64,000 bases of DNA from Lonsdalea populi. Its GTDB lineage: Bacteria > Pseudomonadota > Gammaproteobacteria > Enterobacterales > Enterobacteriaceae. The stretch spans positions 2,604,001 through 2,668,000 of the forward strand of contig NZ_CP065534.1 in NCBI RefSeq assembly GCF_015999465.1, written 5' to 3'. Made by a program: the position numbers and the translations under genes. The number at the start of each line of letters is the position of its first letter. The stretch's first letter is position 1. The notes under the pieces are model-generated. The model was given only the letters and a program-made list of their open reading frames with translations, was not told the DNA's origin and searched no databases. This document shows, piece after piece, positions 28,674 through 39,220 of this stretch.

Positions 28674-29168
28674 ATGATTACGTTTCATACCAACCATGGC
28701 GATATCGTCATCAACACCTTCGCGGACAAAGCGCCGGCTACCGTTGAAAACTTTCTGAAATACTGCCGTAACGGCTTCTATGACAACACCCTTTTTCACC
28801 GCGTGATTAATGGCTTTATGATTCAGGGCGGCGGCTTTGCTCCGGGTATGGAACAGAAAATCACCGAAGCGCCGATCAAAAACGAAGCCAACAACGGCCT
28901 GAAAAATACCCGCGGCACGCTGGCGATGGCTCGGACCAACGATCCGCACTCCGCCACCGCCCAGTTCTTCATCAACGTGGTGGACAACGACTTCCTGAAC
29001 TTCCGCTCCGAACGCGCCGACGGCTGGGGTTACTGCGTCTTCGCCGAAGTCGTGGAAGGTTTGGACGTGGTTGACAAAATCAAAGCGGTGGCCACCGGCC
29101 GCAGCGGGATGCATCAGGATGTGCCGAAGGAAGACGTCGTGGTGACCAGCGTCACGGTCAGCGAGTAA
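28674..29168 (+). CDS. ppiB: Peptidyl-prolyl cis-trans isomerase B (cyclophilin)
   Basis: A cytoplasmic cyclophilin of 164 residues (E. coli PpiB has 164) that speeds proline isomerisation during folding. Active-site signature: [15 protein letters not shown] with the catalytic Arg, and [21 protein letters not shown] downstream (continuous with GT). There is no signal peptide, which separates it from the periplasmic PpiA. It is followed after ten bases by lpxH, as in E. coli. Confidence 0.97.
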   Translation: MITFHTNHGDIVINTFADKAPATVENFLKYCRNGFYDNTLFHRVINGFMIQGGGFAPGMEQKITEAPIKNEANNGLKNTRGTLAMARTNDPHSATAQFFINVVDNDFLNFRSERADGWGYCVFAEVVEGLDVVDKIKAVATGRSGMHQDVPKEDVVVTSVTVSE

Positions 29169-29178
29169 TTTTCTCTGC

Positions 29179-29901
29179 ATGGCGACGCTGTTTATTGGCG
29201 ATCTGCATCTGAGCGAACAGGAACCGGCTATCACCGCCGGTTTTCTGCGTTTTTTACGCGAAGAAGCGGCTCAGGCCGACGCGCTGTACATCCTGGGCGA
29301 CCTGTTCGACGCCTGGATTGGCGATGACGATCCGCAGCCGCTGCACCACACCGTCGCCGCCGCGCTGTACGAGCTGCATCAACGGGGCGTGCCCTGCTAC
29401 TTCGTCCACGGCAACCGGGATTTCCTGATCGGCAAGCGCTTCGCTCGTCAGAGCGGTATGACGCTGCTGCCGGAAGAAAACCGAATTGCGCTGTATGGCC
29501 GCGCGTATCTGGTGCTGCACGGCGACACGCTCTGCACCGACGACGCCGCCTACCAGCGTTTTCGCCGCCGCGTTCACAACCCGCTGATTCAACGTCTGTT
29601 TCTGTGGCTTCCCCTGAAACTCCGGCTACGCATCGCCGCGCGTATGCGCTCGGCCAGCCAGCAGGCTAACCAGATCAAGTCGCTCGAGATCATGGACGTC
29701 AATCCTCAGCAGGTCATAGACCGACTGCGTCACTTTCAGGTCAAGGCCATGATCCACGGTCATACGCATCGACCGGCGCTCCATACGCTGACCGTCGACG
29801 GCGAGACCGCCCAGCGGGCCGTTCTCGGCGCCTGGCATGAGGATGGCTCGGTCATCAAAGTCACGCCCGACGGTATTTCGCTGCGCGCATTTCCGTTCTA
29901 A
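29179..29901 (+). CDS. lpxH: UDP-2,3-diacylglucosamine diphosphatase
   Basis: Hydrolyses UDP-2,3-diacylglucosamine to lipid X and UMP in lipid A synthesis; a peripheral inner-membrane enzyme of 240 residues. The calcineurin-like phosphoesterase metal motifs are complete: FIGDLHLS (GDxH), [12 protein letters not shown] (GDxxD), [10 protein letters not shown] (GNHD-like), VLHGDTLC and IHGHTHRP (GHxH). It lies between ppiB and purE as in E. coli. Confidence 0.97.
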   Translation: MATLFIGDLHLSEQEPAITAGFLRFLREEAAQADALYILGDLFDAWIGDDDPQPLHHTVAAALYELHQRGVPCYFVHGNRDFLIGKRFARQSGMTLLPEENRIALYGRAYLVLHGDTLCTDDAAYQRFRRRVHNPLIQRLFLWLPLKLRLRIAARMRSASQQANQIKSLEIMDVNPQQVIDRLRHFQVKAMIHGHTHRPALHTLTVDGETAQRAVLGAWHEDGSVIKVTPDGISLRAFPF

Positions 29902-29949
29902 ATTCTGTTTTCCACTCGTTTTTCACGCTAAGCCCCGACGTTCATCGCG

Positions 29950-29965
29950 ACGCAACCGTTTTCCT
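29950..29965 (+). promoter_or_regulatory. PurR operator of purEK
   Basis: ACGCAACCGTTTTCCT matches the PurR consensus ACGCAAACGTTTTCNT with a single mismatch. It lies about 120 bases before purE, as expected for purine repression. Confidence 0.85.
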
Positions 29966-30084
29966 CCCCCTGGGGTCATGGTATGCTCTACGCCCTCGTC
30001 GCCGGAGCGCCGACTCGGCGGCGATGCGTCTTATCACCCTGTGCACTGACCGGCGTCAGGCACACTCACAGGAGCACTACAGGC

Positions 30085-30594
30085 ATGTCATCCAACGCTG
30101 CCCCGGCAAAAATCGCCATCGTGATGGGTTCAAAGAGTGACTGGGCCACCATGCAGTTCGCAGCAGAAATCCTCACCACGCTGAATCTCCCTTTCCACGT
30201 TGAAATCGTGTCCGCGCACCGCACGCCGGATAAACTGTTCCGTTTTGCCGAAGCGGCGGCGGATAACGGCTTCGACGTCATCATCGCCGGAGCCGGCGGC
30301 GCTGCGCACCTGCCTGGCATGCTGGCCGCCAAAACGCAGGTGCCGGTGCTGGGCGTTCCTGTTCAGAGCGCTGCGCTGAACGGTGTGGACAGCCTGTACT
30401 CCATCGTGCAAATGCCGCGCGGCATTCCGGTGGGGACACTGGCGATAGGCAAAGCCGGCGCGGCCAATGCCGCCCTGCTGGCCGCACAGATTCTGGCGCT
30501 GCATGACCGGGAACTGTCTATGCGTCTGGCGGATTGGCGTGAGCGCCAAACCGACGAAGTGCTCCAGCATTCCGATCCGCGGGAGGATGCATGA
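30085..30594 (+). CDS. purE: N5-carboxyaminoimidazole ribonucleotide mutase
   Basis: Converts N5-CAIR to CAIR in purine synthesis; 169 residues, class I PurE. The active-site segment VMGSKSDW and SAHRTPDKL with its His are intact, as is [15 protein letters not shown] at 30085 ([11 protein letters not shown]) matches the family start; the in-frame ATG at 29983 would read through the PurR-controlled leader. Its last four bases overlap the start of purK. Confidence 0.97.
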   Translation: MSSNAAPAKIAIVMGSKSDWATMQFAAEILTTLNLPFHVEIVSAHRTPDKLFRFAEAAADNGFDVIIAGAGGAAHLPGMLAAKTQVPVLGVPVQSAALNGVDSLYSIVQMPRGIPVGTLAIGKAGAANAALLAAQILALHDRELSMRLADWRERQTDEVLQHSDPREDA

Positions 30595-31655
30595 AGCCGG
30601 TCTGCGTATTGGGTAACGGCCAGTTGGGACGCATGTTGCGTCAGGCTGGCGAACCGCTGGGCATCGCAGTCTATCCCGTCGGACTGGACGCCGAACCTGA
30701 GTCTATCCCCTACCAGCACAGCGTCATTACCGCAGAGATCGAACGCTGGCCGGAAACCGCCCTCACCCGCCAGTTGGCGACGCAGCCTGCGTTCATCAAC
30801 CGCGATATTTTTCCGCGTCTGGCCGATCGCTATACGCAGAAACAGCTGTTGGACGAGCTGCAGCTGGCGACGGCGCCGTGGCAATTGTTGAGCAGCGACG
30901 ACACCTGGCCCGTCATTTTTAGCCGGTTGGGCAAGCTGGCCATCGTCAAGCGCCGCGTCGGCGGCTACGATGGCCGCGGCCAGTGGCGGCTGCGCCCCGG
31001 CGAAGAAGCTACGCTGCCTGCGGATTGCTACGGCGAATGCATCGTCGAGCAGGGGATCCCTTTCTCTGGCGAAGTCTCGCTGGTCGGCGCGCGTAACGCA
31101 CAGGGCGACTGCGTGTTTTATCCGCTGACTCACAATCTGCATCAGGACGGTATTCTGCGCACCAGCGTGGCGCACCCGCACGCGCCCTTGCAACAGCAGG
31201 CTGAAAAAATGCTGTCCGCCATTTTGAATCACCTGGGCTATGTCGGCGTGATGGCGATGGAGTGCTTTATCGTCGGCGACCAACTGCTGATCAACGAGCT
31301 CGCGCCGCGCGTGCACAACAGCGGCCACTGGACTCAGAACGGCGCATCTATTAGTCAGTTCGAGCTGCATTTAAGGGCGATACTCAACCTGCCGCTGCCC
31401 GTTCCCGTCGTGAGTACGCCGTCGGTGATGGTCAACCTCATCGGCACCGACGTGAATGCCGACTGGCTGACGCTGCCGCTGGTGCATCTGCACTGGTATG
31501 AGAAAGAGGTGCGTCCGGGCCGCAAGGTCGGGCATCTGAATCTCAGCGATCCGGACGCTATTTTGCTGAGCAAAACGCTCCGGGCGCTAGCGCCGATGCT
31601 GCCGCCGGAGTATCAGTCCGGGCTGGCGTGGGCACAGCAGATTTTGTCAGCCTGA
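30591..31655 (+). CDS. purK: 5-(carboxyamino)imidazole ribonucleotide synthase
   Basis: Makes N5-CAIR from AIR, ATP and bicarbonate, the step before PurE; 354 residues, ATP-grasp fold. [20 protein letters not shown] is the typical start, [13 protein letters not shown] holds the ATP-grasp lysine and glycine loop, and [14 protein letters not shown] is the metal/substrate site. ATGA overlap with purE indicates coupling. An inverted repeat at 31661-31692 (GTCGCGCGGA arms) just after the stop may be a weak terminator. Confidence 0.97.
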   Translation: MKPVCVLGNGQLGRMLRQAGEPLGIAVYPVGLDAEPESIPYQHSVITAEIERWPETALTRQLATQPAFINRDIFPRLADRYTQKQLLDELQLATAPWQLLSSDDTWPVIFSRLGKLAIVKRRVGGYDGRGQWRLRPGEEATLPADCYGECIVEQGIPFSGEVSLVGARNAQGDCVFYPLTHNLHQDGILRTSVAHPHAPLQQQAEKMLSAILNHLGYVGVMAMECFIVGDQLLINELAPRVHNSGHWTQNGASISQFELHLRAILNLPLPVPVVSTPSVMVNLIGTDVNADWLTLPLVHLHWYEKEVRPGRKVGHLNLSDPDAILLSKTLRALAPMLPPEYQSGLAWAQQILSA

Positions 31656-32121
31656 TTCCGGTCGCGCGGATATCCCCGGAGGTCCGCGCGACGATTCTGC
31701 TTTTGCACAACGTTTCGACGCAACATTTCAACCTCACGTTTATCCGTCGCCTCTTCAGGCGTTCGCTGCAGGCGACGGGTTTGCATCCGGGATTTATTTA
31801 GCGAGATAATAGCGCCGCCCTTTTGGTCATCTTGTTTTGCCCGAAGGCCATGACCGCGTGTTCTTACCGTGGCGCTCACGGAAACTGGTATTTAAGGATG
31901 TATTTCCCGCAATGAAGATTTTTCCTCTGTTTAACAACGATTCTCCCGGCCTCTCGCCTTCACGCGTCGCCCTATCCGCCGCATTGCCCGCTGACTGCGG
32001 CAGCCATGTCAGCGTCGCCCGGCGGCCACGGTCCTGACGGCCCCCCCTGCATCTTGCATCCGGCCCTTCGTGGTAGCCGGACGTCTGTTTTATGTGCATG
32101 ACTCGCTCAGGAGAGAGTTGT
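31656..32121. other. sdaC leader region with a possible short ORF
   Basis: A 466-base region between purK and sdaC. It begins with a 10-bp hairpin (31661-31670 with 31683-31692) lacking a clear T tract. A 41-codon ORF at 31912-32037 (start MKIFPLFNND, seven serines) ends 84 bases before sdaC, followed by CCGGC/GCCGG arms near 32059-32080. This could be a leader peptide and attenuator, but its ribosome binding site (AAGGA) is too far away to be convincing. Confidence 0.4.
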
Positions 32122-33405
32122 ATGAGCTCAATTCAGGAAAGCAGCGCGGCCTTTGACACCGCCTCCACCTGGCGCAAAAGCGATACCGTCTGGATGCTGG
32201 GACTGTATGGCACGGCCATCGGCGCCGGGGTGCTGTTTCTGCCTATCAATGCCGGTATCGGCGGTTTACTGCCGCTCATCATCATGGCGGTTATCGCGTT
32301 TCCGATGACGCACTATTCGCATCGCGCGCTGTGCCGTTTCGTCCTCTCTGGCAAAGGAGAGGCGGAAGACATCACCGAGGTCGTGGAGGAACATTTCGGC
32401 GCGCGGGCCGGACATCTCATTACCCTGCTGTACTTTTTCGCTATTTATCCCATTCTGCTGGTCTACAGTGTGGCGATCACCAATACCGTCGATAGCTTCA
32501 TCACTCATCAGCTGCACCTGCCTTCGCCGCCGCGCGCGCTGCTCGCACTGACGCTGATTTTGTGCCTGATGTTCGTTGTGCGATTCGGGGAAGCCACCAT
32601 CGTGAAAGCGATGAGCGTGCTGGTATATCCGTTCCTGACCGTGCTGTTGCTGCTGGCCTGCTATCTCGTGCCGCACTGGAATTTGTCGGTATTCCAGACG
32701 TTGTCGCTGTCCGGCGCCGTGAACGGTAGCAGCCTGCCGGCGACGCTGTGGTTGGCTATCCCGGTGATGGTGTTCTCCTTCAACCACTCGCCGATTATCT
32801 CTTCTTTCGCCGTCGCCAAGCGTAAGGAGTATGGCGATGCGGCGGAGAAGAAGTGCACGCGAATTCTGTCCTACAGCCATGTGATGATGGTGCTGACGGT
32901 CCTGTTCTTCGTGTTCAGCTGTGTGCTGGCGCTGTCGCCGGAAGAACTTATGGCGGCGAAAACGCAAAATATTTCGATCCTGTCTTATCTGGCGAACCAC
33001 TTTGATAGCACGCTGATCGGTTATGCGGCGCCGCTGATCGCGACCGTCGCTATCTCCAAGTCGTTCCTGGGTCATTACCTTGGCGCGGGCGAAGGGTTCA
33101 ACGGGCTGATGGTGAAAACGCTGCGTCGGAGCGGCAAAACGTGGGCTCCGCACACGTTAAACCGAATCACCACCCTCTTTATGCTGCTGACCACCTGGCT
33201 GGTGGCGACGCTGAATCCCAGCATTCTGGGGATGATTGAAACGCTGGGCGGCCCGATTATCGCCTGCCTGCTGTTCCTGATGCCGATGTATGCGATTCAT
33301 CGCGTCCCCACCATGCGGCGTTACAGCGGTCAGCTCAGCAATCTCTTCGTGACGCTGACCGGCCTGATTGCGATGACCGCGATTATCTACAGCCTGTGCC
33401 AGTAA
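32122..33405 (+). CDS. sdaC: Serine/proton symporter SdaC
   Basis: An inner-membrane serine:H+ symporter of the HAAAP family, 427 residues, closely like E. coli SdaC along its length. The opening WMLGLYGTAIGAGVLFLPINAG (N-terminal unwound helix region) and MVFSFNHSPIISSFAVAKR are characteristic; about 11 membrane segments are evident. GAGAG lies before ATG 32122, which is preferred to ATG 32092. No serine deaminase gene (sdaB) follows, unlike in E. coli, where sdaC-sdaB are adjacent. Confidence 0.93.
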   Translation: MSSIQESSAAFDTASTWRKSDTVWMLGLYGTAIGAGVLFLPINAGIGGLLPLIIMAVIAFPMTHYSHRALCRFVLSGKGEAEDITEVVEEHFGARAGHLITLLYFFAIYPILLVYSVAITNTVDSFITHQLHLPSPPRALLALTLILCLMFVVRFGEATIVKAMSVLVYPFLTVLLLLACYLVPHWNLSVFQTLSLSGAVNGSSLPATLWLAIPVMVFSFNHSPIISSFAVAKRKEYGDAAEKKCTRILSYSHVMMVLTVLFFVFSCVLALSPEELMAAKTQNISILSYLANHFDSTLIGYAAPLIATVAISKSFLGHYLGAGEGFNGLMVKTLRRSGKTWAPHTLNRITTLFMLLTTWLVATLNPSILGMIETLGGPIIACLLFLMPMYAIHRVPTMRRYSGQLSNLFVTLTGLIAMTAIIYSLCQ

Positions 33406-33627
33406 GCCCCGGCGTGCGGCGTGTTGCGCCGCATGCTGTCCCGTTAGCCTATCCTCGCCCTGTCACGCCGGCGGCGTTTCTGAACAGCCCAGCGCACGCA
33501 AAACATCGCCGCCCCGTTGATCAGGATAGAAAAAGTCCATCGGAATACTCGCCATGCCCTTCACTCGCGCGCCATAATGGTAACGGATAGTAGAAACACT
33601 TCAGTAAAATCATTTAACGGAGTGAGA

Positions 33628-35691
33628 ATGAGTCAGGACAAACTCTACATAGACAAAGAGTTGAGTTGGTTATCTTTCAATGAACGCGTACTTCAAGAAG
33701 CCGCCGACAAGAATAATCCGCTGATTGAACGTATGCGTTTTCTGGGCATCTACTCCAGCAATCTGGACGAGTTCTATAAAGTCCGATTCGCCGACCTCAA
33801 ACGTCGTATTCTTATTAACGAAGAGCAAGGCTCCGCCAGCGGACTGCGTCATCTGCTGAGCAAAATTCAGATGCGCGTGCTGAAAACCGATCAGCTGTTC
33901 GACAATCTGTATAACGAGCTGCTGCTGGAGATGGCGCGTAACCAGATTTTTCTGGTCAACGAACGGCAGGTGTCGCCCAATCAGCAGGCGTGGCTGCGCG
34001 ATTACTTTAAACACTACTTGCGCCCGCATATCACCCCGATTCTGCTGCTGCCTGAAACCAATCTGATTCAGTTCTTGAAAGACGATTACACCTATTTGGC
34101 CATCGAGATCATTCGCGGCGAGAAGACGGACTACGCGCTGCTGGAAATCCCGTCCGACAAGGTCGCTCGCTTCGTCGATCTGCCGCCGGAAGCGCCGCAT
34201 CGCCGCAAGACTATGATTCTGATCGACAATATCCTGCGCTACTGTCTGGATGATATCTTCCGGGGATTCTTCGATTACGACGTGCTGAACGCTTACTCCA
34301 TGAAAATGACGCGTGACGCCGAGTACGATCTGGTGACGGAAATGGAGTCCAGCCTGCTGGAGCTGATGTCGTCCAGTCTTAAACAGCGGCTGACGGCCAA
34401 GCCTGTCCGCTTCGTCTATCAGCGCGGTATGCCGGATGCGATGGTGGAGTGCCTGCTCAAGAAACTCGATATCACCTCCTATGACTCGGTCATTCCCGGC
34501 GGCCGCTATCACAACTTCAAAGACTTCATCGGCTTCCCGAACGTAGGCCGCGCCAATCTGGTCAATAAACCGCTGCCACGCCTGCGTCACCTGGGTTTCA
34601 ATCACTTCCGCAACGGCTTTGACGCTATCCGCGAGCGCGATGTGCTACTGTACTACCCCTATCATACCTTCGAACATGTGCTGGAGATTTTACGGCAGGC
34701 GTCCTTCGACCCCAGCGTGCTGGCGATAAAAATCAACATCTACCGTGTCGCCAAGGATTCTCGCATCATCAATTCTATGATCCATGCCGCGCACAACGGT
34801 AAAAAGGTCACGGTGGTCGTCGAATTGCAGGCGCGTTTTGATGAGGCGGCCAACATCCACTGGGCGAAAAGACTGACGGAAGCCGGCGTACACGTCATTT
34901 TCTCCATTCCCGGGTTGAAAATTCACGCCAAGCTGTTTTTGATCTCGCGTCGTGAAGGCGACAACGTGGTGCGCTACGCGCATATTGGCACCGGTAACTT
35001 CAACGAAAAAACCGCGCGGCTGTATACCGACTACTCGCTGCTGACCGCCGACGAACGGATCACCAACGAGGTGCGCCGTGTCTTCAACTTTATCGAAAAC
35101 CCGTACCGGCCGGTGAGCTTCGATCACCTGCTCGTCTCTCCGCAGAACTCTCGCAGCCGTCTTTATGCGCTGATTGACCGCGAGATTGCCAACGCGCAGA
35201 ACGGACTGGAAGCGAAAATCACCCTGAAGGTGAACAATCTGGTAGACAAAGGTTTGGTTGACCGGCTGTATGCCGCCTCCGGCGCCGGGGTGAAAATGAA
35301 TCTGTTGGTCCGAGGGATGTGCTCGCTAATACCTAATATCCCAGGGATTAGTGATAATATCCGCGTCACTAGCATCGTGGACCGCTATCTGGAGCACGAT
35401 CGGCTGTATGTCTTCCACAATGGCGGCGAACAGCAGGTGTTTCTCTCCTCCGCCGACTGGATGACTCGCAATATCGATTACCGTATCGAAGTCGCAGTAG
35501 AAGTGCTGGACCAGACGCTGAAAGCGCGGATCCTCGATATCCTGGAGATTCTGTTCAGCGATACGGTCAAAGCCCGCGTGCTGGACAAGGAGTTGAACAA
35601 TCACTACGTCACCCGCGGCAACCGGCGCAAAGTCCGCGCCCAAAATGCGATCTATGAATATCTTAAGGTCCTTGAGCAACCCGAAGAGTAG
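33628..35691 (+). CDS. ppk: Polyphosphate kinase 1
   Basis: Builds long-chain polyphosphate from ATP; a membrane-associated cytoplasmic enzyme of 687 residues (E. coli 688). The start [20 protein letters not shown] matches the family. The histidine motifs of the PLD-like domains are present ([13 protein letters not shown] with the autophosphorylated His, and later [10 protein letters not shown]). ATG at 33628 has GGAG upstream and is far better than the in-frame ATG at 33517. ppx follows after nine bases, forming the usual ppk-ppx operon. Confidence 0.98.
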   Translation: MSQDKLYIDKELSWLSFNERVLQEAADKNNPLIERMRFLGIYSSNLDEFYKVRFADLKRRILINEEQGSASGLRHLLSKIQMRVLKTDQLFDNLYNELLLEMARNQIFLVNERQVSPNQQAWLRDYFKHYLRPHITPILLLPETNLIQFLKDDYTYLAIEIIRGEKTDYALLEIPSDKVARFVDLPPEAPHRRKTMILIDNILRYCLDDIFRGFFDYDVLNAYSMKMTRDAEYDLVTEMESSLLELMSSSLKQRLTAKPVRFVYQRGMPDAMVECLLKKLDITSYDSVIPGGRYHNFKDFIGFPNVGRANLVNKPLPRLRHLGFNHFRNGFDAIRERDVLLYYPYHTFEHVLEILRQASFDPSVLAIKINIYRVAKDSRIINSMIHAAHNGKKVTVVVELQARFDEAANIHWAKRLTEAGVHVIFSIPGLKIHAKLFLISRREGDNVVRYAHIGTGNFNEKTARLYTDYSLLTADERITNEVRRVFNFIENPYRPVSFDHLLVSPQNSRSRLYALIDREIANAQNGLEAKITLKVNNLVDKGLVDRLYAASGAGVKMNLLVRGMCSLIPNIPGISDNIRVTSIVDRYLEHDRLYVFHNGGEQQVFLSSADWMTRNIDYRIEVAVEVLDQTLKARILDILEILFSDTVKARVLDKELNNHYVTRGNRRKVRAQNAIYEYLKVLEQPEE

Positions 35692-35700
35692 GCCAGAGCC

Positions 35701-37239
35701 ATGCCGCTAACCGACAATATCGCTGAAAATCCCCAGGAATTCGCCGCCATCGATCTGGGTTCCAACAGTTTTCATATGGTGGTCGCGCGCGTGGTCAATG
35801 GCGCGCTTCAGGTACTGAGCCGCCTGAAACAACGGGTGCATATGGTAGACGGACTCGACAGCCAGAATCGACTGAGCGAGGAGTCCATCGAGCGTGGTTT
35901 AAACTGTCTCGCGCTGTTCGCCGAGCGCCTGCAGGGATTTCCGGCCGCCAATGTCTCTATCGTCGGCACCCACGCGCTGCGAGAAGCGCATAACGCGCAG
36001 GAATTTTTGCACCGCGCCGCCAAAATCATCCCCTATCCAATTTCGATTATTTCCGGGCATGAAGAAGCGCGTCTGATCTTTATGGGCGTGGAGCATACGC
36101 AGCCGGAAAAAGGCCGCAAGCTGGTGATCGATATCGGCGGCGGGTCGACGGAGCTGGTGATAGGCGAAAATTTCGAACCGAAGCTGGTGGAAAGCCGCCG
36201 CATGGGATGCGTCAGCTTCGCCCAACTGTTTTTCCCCGATGGCGAAATCAGTGCCAATAACTTTAAGCGCGCCCGTCTTGCCGCGGCACAGCAGTTGGAA
36301 AATCTAGCCTGGCAATTCCGTATCTACGGATGGGACTATGCGTTAGGCGCTTCCGGCACTATCAAAGCGGCCAACGAAATCCTGCTGGCGATGGGCGAGA
36401 AAGACGGTCGGATTACGCTGGAACGTCTTGAGATGCTGCGCGATGAAATTCTCAAGCATAAGAACGTGAAAGCGCTCAGTCTGCCGGGCCTGACGGATGA
36501 ACGGCAGCACGTACTGGTTCCCGGGCTTGCCATTCTATGCGGCGTCTTCGACACGCTGGCGATTGATACGCTGGGGTTATCGGACGGCGCATTGCGCGAA
36601 GGCGTACTGTATGAAATGGAGGGCCGCTTCCGTCATCAGGATATCCGTATCCGTACCGCGAAAAGTCTGGCCAGCCACTACAACATCGACCGCGCACAGG
36701 CCCATCGCGTCCGTGAAACGGCGGAACTGCTCTACAGCCAGTGGGAAGAACAGAATCGCTCGCTGGTGAATCCGCAGTTGGAGGCCATTCTGAAATGGGC
36801 GGCCATGCTGTACGAAGTGGGACTCGGCATCAATCACAGCGCTATGCACCGCCACTCCGCTTACATCCTGCAAAACACTAATCTGCCGGGTTTCAATCAG
36901 GAACAGCAGATAGTGCTGTCGCTATTGGTGCGCTGGCACCGCAAGACGATAAAAACGGACGAGCTGCCGCGCCTGAATCAGTTCAAAAAGAAACAGTACA
37001 TGCCGATGATACTGCTGCTGCGGCTGGCTACGCTGCTGAACAACCAGCGTCAGGCCACGACGTCGCCGCAGACGCTGCGTCTGGCGACGGACGATCGCAC
37101 CTGGACCCTGATTTTCCCGTTTGGCTATTTCAGTCAAAATACGCTGGTACAGCTCGATCTGGAAAAAGAGCAGGAATACTGGCAGGGCATCAGCGACTGG
37201 ACGTTGTTGATTGAAGAGGAAAAAGAGTCATCGATGTAA
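35701..37239 (+). CDS. ppx: Exopolyphosphatase
   Basis: Releases phosphate from the ends of polyphosphate and also degrades pppGpp; 512 residues (E. coli 513). It belongs to the ASKHA-fold family: [18 protein letters not shown] is phosphate motif 1, [16 protein letters not shown] is motif 2. The C-terminal HD-like part contains [14 protein letters not shown]. It forms an operon with ppk. In E. coli yfgF follows; here the next gene is yfgG. Confidence 0.97.
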   Translation: MPLTDNIAENPQEFAAIDLGSNSFHMVVARVVNGALQVLSRLKQRVHMVDGLDSQNRLSEESIERGLNCLALFAERLQGFPAANVSIVGTHALREAHNAQEFLHRAAKIIPYPISIISGHEEARLIFMGVEHTQPEKGRKLVIDIGGGSTELVIGENFEPKLVESRRMGCVSFAQLFFPDGEISANNFKRARLAAAQQLENLAWQFRIYGWDYALGASGTIKAANEILLAMGEKDGRITLERLEMLRDEILKHKNVKALSLPGLTDERQHVLVPGLAILCGVFDTLAIDTLGLSDGALREGVLYEMEGRFRHQDIRIRTAKSLASHYNIDRAQAHRVRETAELLYSQWEEQNRSLVNPQLEAILKWAAMLYEVGLGINHSAMHRHSAYILQNTNLPGFNQEQQIVLSLLVRWHRKTIKTDELPRLNQFKKKQYMPMILLLRLATLLNNQRQATTSPQTLRLATDDRTWTLIFPFGYFSQNTLVQLDLEKEQEYWQGISDWTLLIEEEKESSM

Positions 37240-37305
37240 AGTTAGACTGTAACAGCTAGCCTAGCGCCCTACTCCTGCTTCATCTTGTGAGATTTTTAAC
37301 ATTTT

Positions 37306-37333
37306 CGCCTGGGGTAATTTTTTGCCCCAGGCG
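37306..37333 (+). terminator. Hairpin downstream of ppx (possible terminator)
   Basis: CGCCTGGGG/CCCCAGGCG 9-bp perfect stem with a T-rich loop, 67 bases after ppx. No T run follows the stem on either strand, so termination activity is uncertain. Confidence 0.45.
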
Positions 37334-37407
37334 CATTGACCCCACCGCCAGCTTGTGCCTAAATAAACAACAGCGAATGTCCGCTTTCATCAGGATTTCA
37401 TCCGGTA

Positions 37408-37629
37408 ATGTCTACGGTTACCCACAGGCGAAAAATCATGTTACGTCAACGACGAAGTAGTACGCGTATAGCCCGTACCGTACTCATGGTTAGTCTCATC
37501 ATTCTGTTAGGTCGCTTTGTTTATTCCGCCGTCGGCGCCTTTCTTTATCACCAGGAAATTCAGCAGCAAATACGCGTTGAGCATTCCCTGGACACCTCTT
37601 CAGTTACCGCACCTGCTCAACGAGAATAG
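37408..37629 (+). CDS. yfgG: Small membrane protein YfgG (DUF2633)
   Basis: A 73-residue small inner-membrane protein. One hydrophobic segment, VLMVSLIILLGRFVYSAVGAF, matches E. coli YfgG (VLLISFIFFFGRFIYSSVGAW), flanked by a basic N-terminus. YfgG has been linked to metal and oxidative stress tolerance in E. coli. The start is 37408 by resemblance to the E. coli N-terminus; ATG 37438, with AGG nine bases upstream, is an alternative. It lies next to the ppk-ppx operon, as in E. coli, but without yfgF between. Confidence 0.85.
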   Translation: MSTVTHRRKIMLRQRRSSTRIARTVLMVSLIILLGRFVYSAVGAFLYHQEIQQQIRVEHSLDTSSVTAPAQRE

Positions 37630-37762
37630 TCGCTAGCCTACGCATTCTGCTGATTTCAGAGCTATTTCGTAATTACCGACTCACACCGAGGCGGACGTCG
37701 TGCATTTGTGTCAGACATGCTGCAAACGCTCACCGTGTCATTCAGCAAGCAGGGGGCTAATA

Positions 37763-38029
37763 ATGGCAAGTGGTTGGTCAAATGACGGTTCCGTTCAGGA
37801 ACAAATCGACGCCACCGTCGATGATGCTATCGCTCAGGCGCGTAGCCGGCTACATCGCGGCGAAAGCGCTGACTACTGCGAGGAGTGCGGGGAGCCCATA
37901 CCCGAAGCCCGACGTAAAGCACTGCCGGGCGTTCGCTACTGCATTGCCTGTCAGGCGATAATAGACAAACAGCACAGCATCAATGCGGGATACAACCGCC
38001 GCGGCAGTAAGGACAGCCAGCTTCGTTGA
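37763..38029 (+). CDS. ybiI: DksA/TraR-family zinc-finger protein YbiI
   Basis: An 88-residue C4 zinc-finger protein: CEECGEPIPEARR and GVRYCIACQ give the four cysteines. The N-terminus MASGWSNDGSVQEQID and the C-terminus GYNRRGSKDSQLR nearly equal those of E. coli YbiI. It lacks the long coiled coil of DksA, so an RNA-polymerase secondary-channel role is only a family-based guess. ATG 37763 is preferred over 37700 by this match. Confidence 0.92.
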   Translation: MASGWSNDGSVQEQIDATVDDAIAQARSRLHRGESADYCEECGEPIPEARRKALPGVRYCIACQAIIDKQHSINAGYNRRGSKDSQLR

Positions 38030-38068
38030 GGGGCGGACGTCGCCAGACCGCGCAGCGGCCCCATATCG

Positions 38069-38497
38069 TCACCGAACCACCAGCACCGATGTTCTGGCGT
38101 GACGCACAATCGCCGAAGAGTTGGACCCCAACAGGTAGGTTTTGACGCTCGGGCGGCGAGAACCGACCACGATCAGGTCGGCATGGATCTCCTCGGCCAG
38201 CTCCAGTACTTCATCACGCGGCGTACCAAAGGTAATACTGTGGTCAAGCTGCTCAGTTGGCAGATCAATCTGGCTCAGTAGTTCATGCAACTTATCATCG
38301 GCCTTGACCACCGCCTCGTTTTCAAACTCCTTCAGCCCGAACGCGTAAGCGGAGATATAAGCGGAGACATCCGGCAGAACATGAAACAGATGCAGTTTCG
38401 CACCGGATAATTTAGCCAGGACAGTGGCCTGAGACAGGGCATTCTTGGTCAGCTCTTCTTCATCGATATCGACAGGCACCAAAATGGTCTTATACAT
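38069..38497 (-). CDS. Universal stress protein (UspF/UspG type)
   Basis: A cytoplasmic UspA-fold protein of 142 residues. It has the ATP-binding signature DLIVVGSRRPSVKTYLLGSNSSAIVRHA (G-2x-G-9x-G-S/T pattern) and starts MYKTILVPVD. It shares features with both UspF (ELTKNALS) and UspG (FGTPRDEVLELAEE), so no single symbol is given. It is divergent from the DUF4186 gene, with 219 bases between. Confidence 0.92.
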   Translation of the reverse strand: MYKTILVPVDIDEEELTKNALSQATVLAKLSGAKLHLFHVLPDVSAYISAYAFGLKEFENEAVVKADDKLHELLSQIDLPTEQLDHSITFGTPRDEVLELAEEIHADLIVVGSRRPSVKTYLLGSNSSAIVRHARTSVLVVR

Positions 38498-38716
38498 AAC
38501 AGCCCCCTTTGACTGTGTACTTTGACACTTTCAGCGTAGCTCTGTTTTTCGCTCAGATAAATGGCGGCATAACACTTTTGTGAGATGAGAGGGGATTAAT
38601 GATACGACGAAAATATATCTAATATACATGCAGTTATACTGTTATAGTTTGCTTGTCGATCAAAACCCGTTAAGCTTCCTGCGTTTTCGAGCACTTACGT
38701 TTACGAGCACCGCGCT

Positions 38717-39079
38717 ATGTCTTCCCATCAAGACTTATTTCTCCGCCTTTCGCGCTCCACTTTTCGCCAGCGGTTTCATCTCGGCCCCAAGGAACGTGAT
38801 TATTGCTACAGCAAAGGTAAAGCCGTGGTCGCTTCACATGCCGCCGACTTTATCGCGCAACGGCTGGCGCCGGCGACGCCGCACAATGACGGCAAACAGA
38901 CGCCGATGCGCGGACATCCGGTCTTCATCGCCCAGCATGCTACGGCGACCTGCTGTCGGGGATGTCTGTCAAAATGGCACGGCATCACCAAACAACGGCC
39001 GCTAACGCCGGAGGAGCAACGCTATATCGTCGAGGTGATTTTGCAGTGGATTGAGCTGGATTTAGCGGCGGTAGCTTAA
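38717..39079 (+). CDS. DUF4186-family protein
   Basis: A 120-residue soluble protein of unknown function. FRQRFHLGPKERDY near the start and the block HPVFIAQHATATCCRGCLSKWHGI are the conserved core as I recall it for DUF4186. His and Cys residues there (H, H, C, C, C, H) suggest a metal site (inference). The Shine-Dalgarno is weak. It is a single gene between the usp gene and the glycosidase module. Confidence 0.78.
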   Translation: MSSHQDLFLRLSRSTFRQRFHLGPKERDYCYSKGKAVVASHAADFIAQRLAPATPHNDGKQTPMRGHPVFIAQHATATCCRGCLSKWHGITKQRPLTPEEQRYIVEVILQWIELDLAAVA

Positions 39080-39181
39080 ATAAGGACCAGGGAAATGAAT
39101 GGCGGGTAGCGATTAATCGCGCTCGCCGATCGCTAAGCGCTGCCGTCTCTGTAGGAGCAACAGCGTCAAACACCCTCTAGA

Positions 39182-39210
39182 GGTCCGCTTCACGAAAGGG
39201 GAAGCGGACC
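39182..39210. terminator. Strong hairpin between convergent genes
   Basis: GGTCCGCTTC/GAAGCGGACC, a perfect 10-bp stem with a 9-base loop, lies between the DUF4186 gene and the glycosidase gene. No T run follows on either strand, so it may act as a weak bidirectional terminator or an mRNA end stabiliser. Confidence 0.5.
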
Positions 39211-39220
39211 GTATGGGCAA

